Assembly: GCA_946807835.1 (NCBI GenBank)
Contig: OX327683.1
Coordinates: forward strand, 12,219,001-12,283,000
DNA length: 64,000 nucleotides
Source of the DNA: Ailanthus altissimus
Lineage: Eukaryota > Streptophyta > Magnoliopsida > Sapindales > Simaroubaceae
Reading direction: 5' to 3'
Below are positions 21,992-33,856 of the stretch, one piece after another; within the stretch, counting starts at the first letter, position 1; every line of letters begins with the position of its first letter. Made by a program: the position numbers and the translations under genes. The notes beneath the pieces were generated by a model. The model was given only the letters and a program-made list of their open reading frames with translations. It was not told the DNA's origin and made no database searches.

Positions 21992-22597
21992 TTAGAGTTT
22001 TCTTTCTACCTTTATTGCCATATGCACCATGTCTTCCAATTCTATATAATGCTGCAATTCAACCAAATTAGCTATATCATGATTGAAAACTTGCAAAAAT
22101 CTGACCATAGTTGCCTCTCGATCTTCCTCAACATTGGCTCGAATCATAACTATCTCTATTTCTTTGTGGTAGCCTTTAGCACTTTTAGAACCTTGAGTAA
22201 GGCTTTGCAACTTCTGAAATAAGTCTTTATAGTAGTGACTTGGAATAAACCATACTCAAAACAAGTTGATCCAACCAAATAATAGTATAGTTAGTAAATT
22301 CTATGGTAGTTAACTTTATTTTTTTCAATTCAGAGTAGTTGTGACAATCAAATACCAATTCCGTCTTTTTCTCCCACTCTAAATCCACTTTAGGATCATT
22401 TTTACCTTGAAAAGATGGAATCTTCATCTTAATGCTTCCCAAGTTGCTATTAATCTTATCTCCATATCTAACTCTTCTATCTCCATTCTTATGCCTAAAT
22501 CTATCTAAATTAACATTAAAGGCATGATCATCATTATATAGGTCATCCTCATCATCATCTTCATAATTATACCTAAGTTATTCCTCTCTCTTTATTG
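21992..22597 (-). pseudogene. gag: CRM-like gag capsid remnant
   Basis: Gag forms the particle shell. The minus strand reads an acidic stretch (EDDDEDDLYNDD), then LGSIKMKIPSFQGKNDPKV and LEWEKKTELVFDCHNYSE (22227-22442), and QHYIELEDMVHMAIKVERKL (21992-22210). These are gag patterns of CRM-type elements. The frame breaks between 22227 and 22210. The N-terminus is cut near 22597 where the Athila-type LTR begins, so no start codon or primer site remains. Confidence 0.8.
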
Positions 22598-23300
22598 CAC
22601 ATTAAGAGCTCTAGTTGAGAGAAACATATTGAAGCTTGGATTTTGGGAAGACCATTGAAGATTAAAGGCTTCTAAAGATTTTTTTCAACTAGTTTTCTCT
22701 TTCTCTCTACCTCATTTACATTTGTTTCAAGTTTTTAATTGTAATTTATGTTGTTTGAACATGATTACTCTTTTGAACATTTGGATTGATGTAATTGTGT
22801 ATTTCACTAAGGATAGTAAATTATATGTTCTAATGCTTGATAGAATTCTATTGAATACTATATTTTGATGTTATTATGTAATTAATGACTATTTTGCGTT
22901 TATTCATTTATATTTTTTTTATATGCTTAATGTTTATAATTTGATTAAGAAATTGATTAAATGTTTTAAATATTTGGGTTATGTACTTGGGAGAGTTTAA
23001 TCCATGTATTAGTTTAAAAAAAACATAACTTTGAGTTTATTGAGTTAAGAGACTAATAGACTTAGAGTAATCATTTCATGGTTGCTTAATACATATTTGT
23101 GCATGTTTGTATAATGCGTTAGATAAGGATATCAACTTAATTGTATATATATAGGGTCTCATTAGACAGTCGAGAAGGGATGAGATTAGTCTTAAGCCTT
23201 TGATTAATGAATACATAAGATTAGTTATTAATCACTAATGATAAAGAACATAAGAACGATAAAGTAAAATCAAGTCCCTAGAACCCATAGCTTGAACAAT
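22598..23300 (+). repeat. 5' LTR (partial) of the outer Athila-type element
   Basis: It matches 53034-53710 over its whole length (CTCTACCTCATTTACATTTG, TGGGTTATGTACTTGGGAG, TTGATTAATGAATACAT, AAATCAAGTCCCTAGAACC). The match at 53034 is preceded by the true LTR start and polypurine tract at 40857-40873. Both LTR ends are missing: the left abuts the CRM-like gag and the right abuts copia sequence near 23300-23340. Confidence 0.8.
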
Positions 23301-23339
23301 AACTTGGGGAATAATTTGATTCTGTAGTCACTGTCGAGG

Positions 23340-24140
23340 TTATTTGCATAGTTCATCGTGAACTTTAACATGCAAAGTTTGACCTCTACCTGCGTGATCT
23401 GTATAATATGCTCAAGATAACTCAGGAGGACATGAGTAAAAAGGGAGCGACCTTTTATATCCAGGGTGCTTCATCTTCTACCTTGAGGGTTTCTGGAAAG
23501 TCAAAAGGAAAGAAGAAAAATAAGGTAAAGTAGACACATAGGATGGGTCTTTAGTGGCGATTGATATCTAAGCCATAAGAGAAGCCAAGAGTAAAAAGAA
23601 AATGATTCCATTGTAGCGAGGATGGGCATTGGAAAAGAAACTTCCCCAAATACTTTGTCACCATAAAGAAGACTCTCTCAGGTATATGCTTACCTATTAT
23701 TGATATTTCTTTAGCATTTGATGCTAGTATAAAGCTAGGTATTAGATACCGTATATCCTTCTCATATCTGCAATATGTTGTAGGGTCTGAGGGAAGTTAG
23801 ATTGTTGTAGTTAGGAAAGGTACAACTTCGAGTCAAAAATGGTGATTTCTTGTAGGTCGAAACTGTTGGACATTTTGACTTGATTCTCCCTTTTAATAAA
23901 ATTTTTGTATTTCATAAATGTTATTATATACCTTCATGTATCAAACAAATTATCTCCCTTCTTGTACTTAACCATGAAAGGTATCATGTGTATATTAGGA
24001 ACTATTCCTTACATTTATGTGATATGTTTGATGTTTTGTTAGCTGAATGCTAGTTAATTAATGGGCATTATATTTTGGATACAACTAAAAATGTCATGAA
24101 TATATAGGGTAGCACTAGTAGTAGTTTGGGAACTTTAAAT
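23340..24140 (+). pseudogene. gag-pol: Copia element A: gag end and protease remnant
   Basis: Translation in shifting frames shows the gag C-terminus: a Lys-rich run (SGKSKGKKKNKVK) and a zinc knuckle read as HCSEDGHWKRNFPK near 23605, in which the last Cys is Phe. The protease region follows with many stops and no clear Asp-Ser-Gly. The 5' LTR, primer site and gag N-terminus are missing at the left junction with Athila LTR sequence. This is the start of a Ty1/copia order (gag, protease, integrase, RT, RNase H) that continues to 26530. Confidence 0.65.
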
Positions 24141-25190
24141 GACACAGAACTATGGAACATAAGATTAGGTCACATAGGTATAAGACGTCTAAGCCGTCTG
24201 GTTAAGGATGGTTAGGTACCTCATCTGACCATAGAACCTTACCCAGTTTATAAATCTTGCATTCAAGAAAGAATGACTAAATCTCCATTTACTGGTGTAG
24301 AACACCATGCCACTAATTTATTAGACCTGGTGCATAGTGATGTATGTGGTTCAATGAATCACACTGTAATGGGTGCATTTTGATACTTTGTAACCTTTAT
24401 TGATGATTTGTCATGATACGGGCATATATTTCTTATGAAACACAAGTAAAAAACCTTTGAAAAGTTTAAAGAGTTTAGACTTGAAGTAAAGAAATAAATT
24501 GGCGTGTACATTAAATGCCTTTGATCGGATCAATGCGGTGAGTACATGAGTAGTAACAATTTTTATTATTTAAAGGAGAATGGGATTCTCACTTAGTATA
24601 GTCCTTTGAGTACTCCACAACACAATGGTGTTTTGAAAATGAGGAATCAGACTTTATTGGATATGATCTGGTCGATGATCAACTTTACCAATCTTTCGGA
24701 ATATCTGTGGAGTTATGCTCTTGATACTACTGCTCATATATTGAATAGGGTTCTATCTAAAAGCTATTAAACATACTCCGCATGAGATATTGAAAGGAAA
24801 AAAACCAAGTCTTAAGTATTTTAAGATTTGAGGTTGTCCTGCTTATGTAAAAGTTATGCAATAGGATAAACTTGCACCGAAGGAGTACAAGTACGAGTTT
24901 GTTAGGTATCTCAAGAATTCAATAGGATAGTTGTTATATGATCCTGAGGAACAAAACGTATTCGTTTCTTGATATGCCACTTTTATAAAGAAAAAGTTTC
25001 TTATGGATTATAGGGGTTGTAGAAAGATTGAACTTGATGAAGCCAATTAAATCCAGAATGAACTAAATATAAAACCTCAAACTCAATCCAGCGTAATAAC
25101 TTTAACACTCCCTCCACGTAGGTCGGGGAGGATGTCCAGATCACCTGCCAGATATGGTTAGACGCCTGAAGGTGTGCTTAGAGTTTTTTT
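24141..25190 (+). pseudogene. pol: Copia element A: integrase remnant
   Basis: The pre-integrase zinc region reads IRLGHIGIRRLSRLVKDG and the first catalytic site reads LLDLVHSDVCG (about 24310-24340). A second acidic site lies in DQCGEYMS (about 24530). The region that should carry the catalytic Glu reads GVLKMRNQTLLDM instead of the usual GVAERRN, so the third acidic residue appears lost. The integrase C-terminal region includes DKLAPKEYKYEFV. Stops occur throughout. Integrase preceding RT is the mark of Ty1/copia. Confidence 0.8.
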
Positions 25191-25910
25191 AATTGAAGAA
25201 AATAATTCTTTAACTTATACGGGAAAATGGTAAAAGCCATAAAATTCAAAATTGACTTAATACAACAAAATCAAGTTTGGGACTTAGTTGAGCTTCCTAA
25301 AGGAATAGTTCCTATTGGTTATAAATAGATTTACAAGCAGAAGTATAGGCCCGATGGGAAGGTAGAGTCCTTCAAAGCCCGACTGGTTACAAAAGATTAT
25401 ACTAAATGATTTGTGATCGATTATGAGGAAACTTTTGCACCAGTAGCGATGTTAAAGTCAATATAAATTTTATTAGTAATTGTTGCATATTATGACTTTA
25501 AGATATGACAGATGGATGTAAGGACGACGTTCCTAAATGGATATCTCAAGGAAGACATATATATGGAACAGCCTGAAGGTTTTGTACTAGCCTAACTGCT
25601 GGTCTAGTATGCAAACTGAATAAGTCTATTTATAGATTTAAACAGACTTGCTGAAGTTAGATTCTTTATTTTGATGAAGTAATGAAAGGGTCTGATTTCA
25701 TAAAAAATAAAGAGGAATATTGTATGTACAAATAGGTTAATATGAGTATGATAATCTTCTTAGTTCTCTATGTGGATGACATACTAATCATTGGGTGTGA
25801 TATATGTATGTTACAATCAGTTAAGAGTTATCTAAACAAGAACTTCTCCATAAAGGATTTGGGATAGACTTCCTATACACTGGGAGAGACTTTATAAATA
25901 TAGAGTTAGG
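25191..25910 (+). pseudogene. pol: Copia element A: reverse transcriptase remnant
   Basis: Recognisable RT blocks are the conserved VDYEETFAPVA-like stretch (here VIDYEETFAPVAMLKSI, about 25410-25460), TTFLNGYLKEDIYMEQPEGF (about 25530-25590) and the catalytic LYVDDILI with Tyr-Val-Asp-Asp at 25769-25780. Several in-frame stops and small indels break it. The YVDD motif and EDIYMEQPEGF are diagnostic for Ty1/copia; I would place it near the Tork/TAR group but cannot confirm this. Confidence 0.85.
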
Positions 25911-26530
25911 AAGCTGATAAGACTCTCCCAATCATCGTACATCTACAATGTCTTAAAAAGGTATAATTTTATTGATTGTAAGATTGCAAGTATACTTTTT
26001 AGAAATGACATTCCCCTTTTAAGGAGAATGTGTCCTTAGACGGAAGATGAAAGAGTTAGAATGTCTAAAATGCCATATGCATCAGTTGTAGGTAGCCTGA
26101 TGTATGCTATGATATGCACTAAACCTAATATCAGTATAGCTGTAAGTGTTACTAGCTGGTATCAATCTAATCCAAGGGACAGCCATTGGATGGCAGTTAA
26201 ACATGTCTTTACATACCTTAAGGGTATAAAGGACAAGTTTCTAATTTATAGAGATAGTGACTTGCAAGTTAAATGATACACAGATTCAGAGTTCTAGTCT
26301 GATTCGGATGATAGAAAGTCTATATTTACATATGTATTCATCCTTAACGGTACCGTGGTAAGTTAGAAGAGCACCAAACAGGGATCTATAGTTAATTTAA
26401 CAATTGAAGCAGAGTATATTACAACCTCTGATGCAGCAAATAAAGTAGTATAGATATGTAAGTTTATTGTTGAACTGGGAATTGTCCCTACTTCGATAGA
26501 TCCTATTGTTAGAGTTATGTACGTGTGGAC
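25911..26530 (+). pseudogene. pol: Copia element A: RNase H remnant
   Basis: A 71 residue open stretch (26061-26276) reads MPYASVVGSLMYAMICTKPNI and HWMAVKHVFTYLKGIKDKFL, the connection between RT and RNase H in copia elements. Further on are STKQGSIVNLTIEAEYI and ELGIVPTSIDPIV fragments. The last part of RNase H is missing: the sequence jumps to the LTR at 26531 about 140 codons early compared with the related element at 46520-49062. Confidence 0.82.
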
Positions 26531-26985
26531 TGTTAGAGCTGGTGCTCACATGCCATTCCAATATTGTATGAATATTAATTGATTAATATTTGTACAATAA
26601 ACATTTCGAATAAAAATTGTTAATATCATATTTATATGGTATAATGCTTGTAACATTACAGACACTGTTTGATCTGAAATAATTCAGATCTGATCTAAAG
26701 GAGTTTATATCAGAACTAATAGTTAGCAAAGCTGAGAGTTATAAATGCTAAGAGTTAGCACTGTTAAGAGTTATCAGGTTATAAGAGTCAGCGAGGTCTA
26801 AAGAGTTAGAACCTTGTCTATAATGGGATAAAGACTTAAGAGTATGCTTGTAATGACATAGTTGCAAAGAGCTGCAATAGGTGCTAAGAAATATCATTAT
26901 ATAAGTATATCTCAAACATAATGTTCCTATTGGTGAACCAGATTATTTAGATTAGTGTATGTATATATCTGACTGGTTTAGATGA
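26531..26985 (+). repeat. 3' LTR (partial) of copia element A
   Basis: It starts TGTTAGAGCTGGTGCTCACATGCC, matching the starts at 49063 and 54488. It follows those LTRs through the GTTAGCA-type iterations and CTAAGAAATATCATTAT, then stops near 26985 where Athila gag coding sequence begins. About three quarters of the LTR is missing. Confidence 0.82.
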
Positions 26986-28250
26986 ATCACATTGCATTTC
27001 GAGCCTTTCTATGAAGCTTGGGAGTGGTTCAAGGACCTTATCCGGAGGTGCTCCTAACATAGATTCCAAGATTGGTTCCAAATACAAATCTTCTACAATA
27101 GAATAAATAGGCAAACAAGAACCATTATAAATACGACAACTGGTGATACATTATTATCAAAAACCATGGAATAAGCCCAAGCTTTATTAGAGGAAATGGT
27201 GTACAACAATTACAAATGAAGTTGATCCGAATGTTGTACTTTCATATCAAGTTTCAGCTTTAACAAATCAAATTTTTGCACTAAATGCTAGAGAAGCTTC
27301 AACAAGAAAATAATTAACGATGATAGTAATTGTATCCTACACTGATGAAGGAAGTGATACAAAATAAGTCCAATATCAATAACCAAAACTTCAACCACCG
27401 AAGTAACAACTTGCCTACAAATATCATCATGGGCTTAGAAATCATGAGAACGTCTCTTATGGTAAAATAAGAAATGCTTTGCAACATCATTCGGGATTTA
27501 ATCAATAAGTGGCCGAGAAGAAGCCTTCTTTGGAGGACCTTTTGGCACTTTCATCATCGAGACTAGAGAGATGTTCAACAAGGATAAAGCCTGCCTGATA
27601 ATATTAAGACACATTGCACTCACATGAATATTCCATTGAAGTCATCAGAAGTGCAAGTTGGCCAACTTGCCCATACAATCAAAGATCAATCTTTCGGTAA
27701 ATTCTTAAGTGACAAGGAGGCTAACTAAGAGAGCATTGCAATGTCATCACCCTTAAGATTAGTAAAGAAGTTAAAGCTCTGAAGAAAAATGAGATTGAGA
27801 ATAGTGAGAAAGAAGTTTTTGCCAAACCATCTAAGGCAATTAACTAATCTAACTTTATTTCCTTCCCAGATAACCCTCTTAACATTATCTGGCCAACTTG
27901 CCCATGCAATCAAAGATCAATCTTCCAATAAGTTCTCAAGTGACAATGAGGCTAACCAAGAGAGCATTGCAATGTCATTACCTTTAAGAGTAGTAAGGAA
28001 GTCAAAGCTCTTAAGAAAAATGAGATTGAGAGCAGTAAAAAAGAATTTTTTGCCAAACCATCTAAGGTAATTAACTAACCCAACTCTATTTCCTTCCTGG
28101 ATAACCCTCATAACATTATTCCACCATTGTCATACCCTCAATGCTTTTGCAAAAACGTTAGATGCCCAATTCTCCAATATCCTTGAGAACTTTAAAAATG
28201 TTCACACCAACATTCCCTTTATGGATGCTTTGCAGAGAATGTCAAACTAT
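26986..28250 (+). pseudogene. gag: Athila-type gag remnant (outer element)
   Basis: The translation starts within the capsid domain: FEPFYEAWEWFKDLIRRC, then FQDWFQIQIFYNRINRQTR and LLSKTME with ALLEEMVYNNYK. This closely follows the Athila gag pattern in which an AWERFKDLLRRCP-type block precedes a FYNGL block. A linker with the GQLAHAIKDQSS motif appears twice because of a 231 bp duplication. Stops and frame changes occur. The N-terminus is missing, cut by the copia LTR at 26985. Confidence 0.85.
27659..28120 (+). repeat. 231 bp in-frame tandem duplication in Athila gag
   Basis: Units 27659-27889 and 27890-28120 both run from TGGCCAACTTGCCCAT to a ...ACATTAT end and are about 90 percent alike by eye. 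The period, 231, is 77 codons, so the duplication kept the frame. Differences between units show that the duplication is not recent. Confidence 0.9.
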
Positions 28251-28961
28251 ATGAAGTTCATGAAAGAAGTGATGTAAAAGAAGAAAAAGTTAGAGAATTA
28301 TGAAACGGTGAACCTAATGGAGGAATGTAATGCAATTCTTCAAAGGAAGTTGCCTCAAAAGATGAAGGATCGATAGCTTTACTATCCCTTGCACTATTGA
28401 GAACCTTTGCGAAGGCCTTATATAACCTTAGAGCAAGCATCAATCTTATACCTCTATCTATCTTCAAAAGTTTGGGTCTTTATGAGGTGAAGCCTACTAT
28501 AATTGCCTCATAAATGGCGGATAGATTATAACTTATCCATGGGGTATTATTAAGGATGTGTTATTTAAAGTAGGCAAATTCATCCTACCGGTGGATTATA
28601 TTGTTCTTGACTTGGAGGAAGTTGGAAATGCTCCTATAATTCTTGAGCAACCATTCTTAGCCACTGGGAGAGTTCTCATTGATATGGAAAAGTGAGAGAT
28701 GAAAATAAGAGTGCAAGATGAGCAGATCACATTCAAGGTTTTCAAGGAGATAAAGTTGTTAAATGACTCCGAAAAATGTTTGAAGATTGAAAATGTGCAT
28801 TCAAATGGGGGAATATAGCCCTTAATTTTGAAGATGATAGCTCATAAGAAAGTGAAGATGCGCCAAACAAGAAAACTGATGAGGCATGGCAAGATCATGA
28901 TGGAAAATCACATTTCAAAACCTAGGTTGTGGCGCCACGGCGCAACATTTACAAGATCGGA
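28251..28961 (+). pseudogene. pol: Athila-type protease remnant (outer element)
   Basis: Before the protease the reading gives IPFMDALQRMSNYMKFMKEV and LENYETVNLMEECNAILQRKLP, the conserved Athila gag-protease linker. After frame changes come VDYIVLDLEEVGNAPIILEQPFLATG-like patterns and RVQDEQITFKVFKEIK (about 28580-28750), the end of the protease domain. The active-site region around 28400-28480 is badly scrambled. The element is interrupted at 28961/28962 by the minus-strand Tekay element, and the RT, RNase H and integrase expected next are not found on the far side, so they were deleted. Confidence 0.75.
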
Positions 28962-31685
28962 TGATAGGACCTGCCCCGAGACCCTCTACTGCAGGTCCCC
29001 GCGGCCCTGCCAGGCACCTTGACGGAAGTTCCTCAAAATATAACTACGTAAGTTGAGAAATTTTTGCGAGACGAACACCTTTTTAGTTTTTGCTACTAGA
29101 ATTCTTGTAATATACACGAAAATGACATTTAATTTTAAAACAAACGGGCATAGTTTCCTCTATTTTTCAAAAACTCTATATAAAACCTACAAAAAAATTT
29201 CACTTATATTTCAAACACTTCTCAATACTACCAATTCGGACCTCCGGTCCTTTCCAAATCAAATCCAACATAACTCAATGGTTTCATTTGAATCACAAAA
29301 TAAGCATACTCATAAAAAGCAAAAACGATCATCGTAATATCGAAATCTCGTCTTGTTGGTTCAAAATATACATACAAATTTAAATGCCTACAACTACTAT
29401 GCATAAAGTAAAGGGTACTATTTAGCATATTTACATAGACAAAAATGATCTTCAGATTTGGCCCACTACTCGGCAATAGGAGAATTAGTAGCTTGCATAC
29501 CGAGACCTGCACCTGGGAAGGGTTTAGAAAACATAAAACACAAAAGAAGTGAGCTAAAGGAGCTTAGTGAGTGCAATTAAGATTTCAAATAAAATAACGT
29601 TATGCATAGATAGTAAATTCTAAAGTACATGCATAAATCGTGCTTCTAAAACTAATGTAAAGCTGTAAAACAGTTTCTAGTATCATATGCTGATGAAATC
29701 TTGCCGAGCGGATTTTATCTACATCTTTGGAAAGCAATATCTAAAATCTGTATAACATAATAACTGCCGTGTACATATAAACGCATAAATGCTATCGATA
29801 AATCGAAAACTAGTAAAGTCCTAAAGCTCTATACTCACATAGCAACTCAACTAGCACTGCACATATGAGTAGGTCATGGGGCACCTCAACTAGCAGCACC
29901 CATAGTGACATCTCAAGACATCTCACTAGCTATGCAGCGAAATCCTACATCGCATACATATAGCGAGACAATACCCTTTACACATGGAGCGACTCACATG
30001 ACTCGACATCCCGACTTCCCGAAGTTAGTGACACACCCCCAAAACCTGCCCATGTGCACGGGATATACTGGTTGGGTCTAATACAATCACCACCACTATA
30101 ATTTGAGGGTACCAATGGCCTTTAAAACGGATGCAAAAATTTTAAAACTGTTTCTCAACCTGAACATGTAAAAGCATGTCTATGGATATGTATCAAGATC
30201 ATAAATCATATTTATGCATCGAAAGATCATAAAATATATATATTCATTATGCGAAAACATAATAAACGAAAAGTAAAAGAAATGGCAGATTTCCACTCAC
30301 AACTGCTCTGCACTCAATTTTGCTCCCGATTTCTGCTCCCGTTACCGCTCTCGGTTATCTTCACCTATGTGCCATAAATGACATTTAGAACCAAATCTAA
30401 TGCTAGAATCTCATTTAACTACTAAACGCACTAATTGGCACACAAAGCCCGAATGGATACTACTTTCCGATTATTATTTACGGAGCCATTTAATCTAATC
30501 TAACTCATCATCCGATGCCCTGAAAATTATTGAACGCCTTATAACTTGGTTGGACATAATTGCCCTTCACCTTTCCAAAATGGACAATTATGTCCAATTT
30601 TCTTCATTTTTGGTTTTTCCATCAACCATATACATTTAACTTACAATATGCACCATTTACACACAACAATTCAATCAAAACACCACTCAATCCCTAACTT
30701 CCCTAAAGTGGCAGAATTTCAACCTAGGTTCCAAAACATTCCTTTTCTCAATTTCTTGTTCCAATTACAACAAATTAAGCCAATTTCATTCTAAAGCCCT
30801 AATTACAACCAATTGAAATCTCTATATCAAAATCACCAAAAAACCATAATTCTTACCTTGCCAATTTCGTCAAATTGATGACTCTTTCAAGCTCCACACT
30901 AGAATTCAAGTCAATCTAAGCCAAGAATACACATAATAATATCAATTGAAGCATTCTTGAAAGCTCACTTATCAAACTCATAAAACAATGCTTTTCTTAC
31001 TTTTTTTTCTTGAATTTTCACTAATGAGAGCTTCAATTGAGCTTAAGGATTCATATGTAACCTTATTTTACCTTGATTACACATGAAAAACCATGAAAAA
31101 ATTTAAAATTTCATTGTAGCAGCACCGTCAACCTTTGCACGAATTTGCTCTCTTTTTACTCTAAGTGTTTGCTTTTAGATCACTTGAAAATTCTACACAC
31201 TTCCAACATATATATAGTGCTCCCTTAATTGACCATTTTGCCCTTCAACTTACTCAAAACTTATAATTTGCCATTAGTTCAAATGAAAGGATTTAATTGG
31301 TTCCTTTGTAATTATCTAGTTAGAATAGTCAAAGGAACTAACTAGAATTTTTAACTTGGCAATCCATGTGATTTCTTCTAATTGGTCCATTCTCTAATAT
31401 ATGAATTATATTTCTCAACAAAGGCTTGTTCCATATATCAACCTTAAATGAAAATTGATGTAGTAAATTAGAATTTCCTTTTCCAAGCCAATAGAGAAAA
31501 ATTCCAAAAATATTCTAGGGTTGTCTGGATCGAGTGTGAAATTACCAAATTAGGTCTAATATCTCTCACGCGCACAATAAAGAAAATATTTCTAATAGGG
31601 TTAAAATCGAGTAACCCTACGGTGTCTTATTTGCTCTATACCAAAATCTAGGTGCCAATACTACTAATAGGGATTGGATATTATA
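28962..31685 (-). repeat. 3' LTR of the minus-strand Tekay element
   Basis: On the plus strand it begins TGATAGGACC (28962) and ends GGATATTATA (31685), where GGATATTACA is expected, so the terminal TG has become TA. It is 2724 bp. Compared with the 5' LTR it keeps about 115 bases near 29070-29185 that the other lacks, and misses about 35 bases near 29822. Confidence 0.9.
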
Positions 31686-31700
31686 ATTTCACCCCTCCTT
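31686..31700 (-). other. Polypurine tract of the minus-strand Tekay element
   Basis: On the minus strand AAGGAGGGGTGAAAT precedes the 3' LTR directly, matching the tract at 10859-10873 of the other element. Confidence 0.82.
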
Positions 31701-31724
31701 AAAAAAAAAAATTGTCCTCAAAAT

Positions 31725-32788
31725 TTAAATCATACCTGTCTTAAAGAGGTAAAGATGTTGCACTCGCATCTGATCTTTACATTCCCACATGGCTTTTTCT
31801 ACCCCGTGGTTCATCCATAACACCTTCACTAAGGGAATGCTTTTATTATGAAGTACTTGCTCTTTTCGGTCTAGAATTTGCACAGGCTTCTCTTCGTAAG
31901 TCAAGTTCTCATTCAATTCTACTAATTGTTCCCTTAGGATGTGCGAAAGATCTGCTGTATACTTGCGAAGCATGGAAACGTGAAACACATCATGGATTCT
32001 AGCCAGATCTTCAGGTAATCATAGACGATATGCTACCTTTCCAACTCTTTCAACTATCTCGTATGGGCCAATATATCAAAGACTCAGCTTTCCTCGCTTC
32101 CTGAATCGTAGTACTCTTTTCCATGGCGATATCTTCAAAAAGACCTTATCACCGATCTCAAACTCCAAGTCTCTTCTCCTGTTATCTACATAACATTTCT
32201 GTCTATCATTAGCTATTTTCAATATTTGCCTGATAAGTTGAATCTTTTTCGAAGTAATCTGGACATTTTCTGGGCCGATTAGCTTCCTTTCACCTACCTC
32301 ATCCCAACAAACTGGAGTTCTGCACTTCCTTCTATACAATGCTTCATATGGTGCCATCCTGATGCTGGTGTGGTAGCTATTATTGTAGACGAACTCCATT
32401 AGCGCCAGATGAGTATCCCAACTCCCTTCGAACTCCATAACACACGCTCTAAGCATATCTTTGAGTATTTGAATTGTCCACTAAGATTGACCATTCGTTC
32501 GTGGATGAAAGGCCGTACTGAAACTCAATTTTGTGCCTAGAGCTTTCTGTAAGCTGGACCAAACTCGAAAAGTGAACCGTGGATCCCTGTCTGACACAAT
32601 GGATGTGGAACTCCATGGAATCGTACCATCTCATCTATGTAAAACTGGGCCAATTTATCTAAATAATAATTGCTTCTAATGGGTAGGAAATGGGCAGATT
32701 TCGTCAGCCTATCAACAATTACCCATATTACATCATTGCCTCTCTAGCTACGTAGAAGTCCTACCATAAAGTCCATCATTATTCTTTC
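31725..32788 (-). pseudogene. pol: Tekay element 2: integrase core and chromodomain remnant
   Basis: Open pieces are 32449-32634, 32076-32456 and 31725-31988, with a frameshift near 32590 and stops between them. LMEFVYNNSYHTSI and APYEALYRRKCRTPVCW mark the core, and LVKVLWMNHGVEKAMWE the chromodomain. The block equivalent to HPQTDGQSERT reads HPRTNGQS followed by TAG (32481-32483), so the catalytic Glu codon is itself a stop. No functional integrase can be made from this copy. Confidence 0.9.
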
Positions 32789-33847
32789 TCATTTCCACTT
32801 CGGAATCGGAAGGGGTTGCAAGAGCCCAGCAGGTTTCTGATGCTCAATCTTTACTTGCTGGCAAGTTAGGCATCTCGAGACAAATTCAGTTATATCTTTC
32901 TTTATGCCCTTCCACCAGTAGTGCTCTTTTAGGGTACGGTACATCTTTGTGCTCCCCGGATGCATAACATATACAGAAGAATGAGCTTCTTCCATAATCT
33001 CTCTTCTTAACTCATTTACATCCGAAACACATAACCTCTGACCTAAGGTTACTACACCATCCTCGATCACTGAAAGATCCTTCCACTGCCCAGACTTGAT
33101 TTCACCCTTTAATTTAACTACATGTGGATCTTGAGTCTGTAGTTCTTTGATCCGATCAACCAATATTGGACGGACCTGAAATGTGGCTAATAGTGCTCCC
33201 GAATCTGACAATTCTAATTTTACACCTAAAGATCTCAATTCTATCAACATTGATAGATATGCAGCCTTCAACTGAGCTATTGAACCGACAGGCTTTCTGC
33301 TGAGAGCATCTGCTACCACATTAGCTTTTCCCGGATAATACTCCAAGGTGCACTCATAATCTTTAATAAGCTCCAACCACCTTCTCTGCCTCATATTCAA
33401 TTCTTTCTGAGTGAACAAGTACTGCAGGCTCTTATGATCAGTAAAGATCTTACAAGGAACCCCATACAAATAATGCCTCCAAATTCTTAGGACAAAAACT
33501 ATTGCAGCTAGTTCTAGATCATGTGTAGGATAATTCTGTTCATGCTTCTTTAATTGTCTAGAAGCATAGGCTATTACTTTCTCCTTCTGCATCAGCACAC
33601 AACCTAGATCCTGCCTGGAAGCATCACAATATATGGTAAATTCGTCATTCCCCGACGGAAGTGTAAGCACTGGGGCCGAAGTCAACCTTCGCTTTAACTC
33701 TTTGAAACTCTGCTGGCACGCTTCCGACCATACAAACTTCTCTTCTTTCCTGGTTAGTTTAGTTAAAAGGGTGGCTATTTTTGAGAATCCCTCTACAAAC
33801 TTCCTATAATACCCAGCCAAACCCAAGAAACTATGAACCTCCATCAT
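32789..33847 (-). pseudogene. pol: Tekay element 2: RNase H and integrase zinc domain
   Basis: This 352 residue open piece is the longest in the element. It has the RT connection ([16 protein letters not shown]), RNase H with [22 protein letters not shown] and VADALSR, and the integrase HX6HX29CX2C module ([10 protein letters not shown] ... RCLTCQQVK). It ends with IPKWK and a TGA where the other copy reads Trp-Glu. The frame is the same as that of the RT piece upstream, separated by a TAG at 33857-33859 in place of Gln. Confidence 0.93.
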
Positions 33848-33856
33848 GTTCGTGGG

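Noticed and set aside
28828..29022. Lys/Arg-rich 64 residue frame after the Athila protease.
   Set aside because: It spans the junction with the Tekay LTR at 28962 and therefore is not an original gene.
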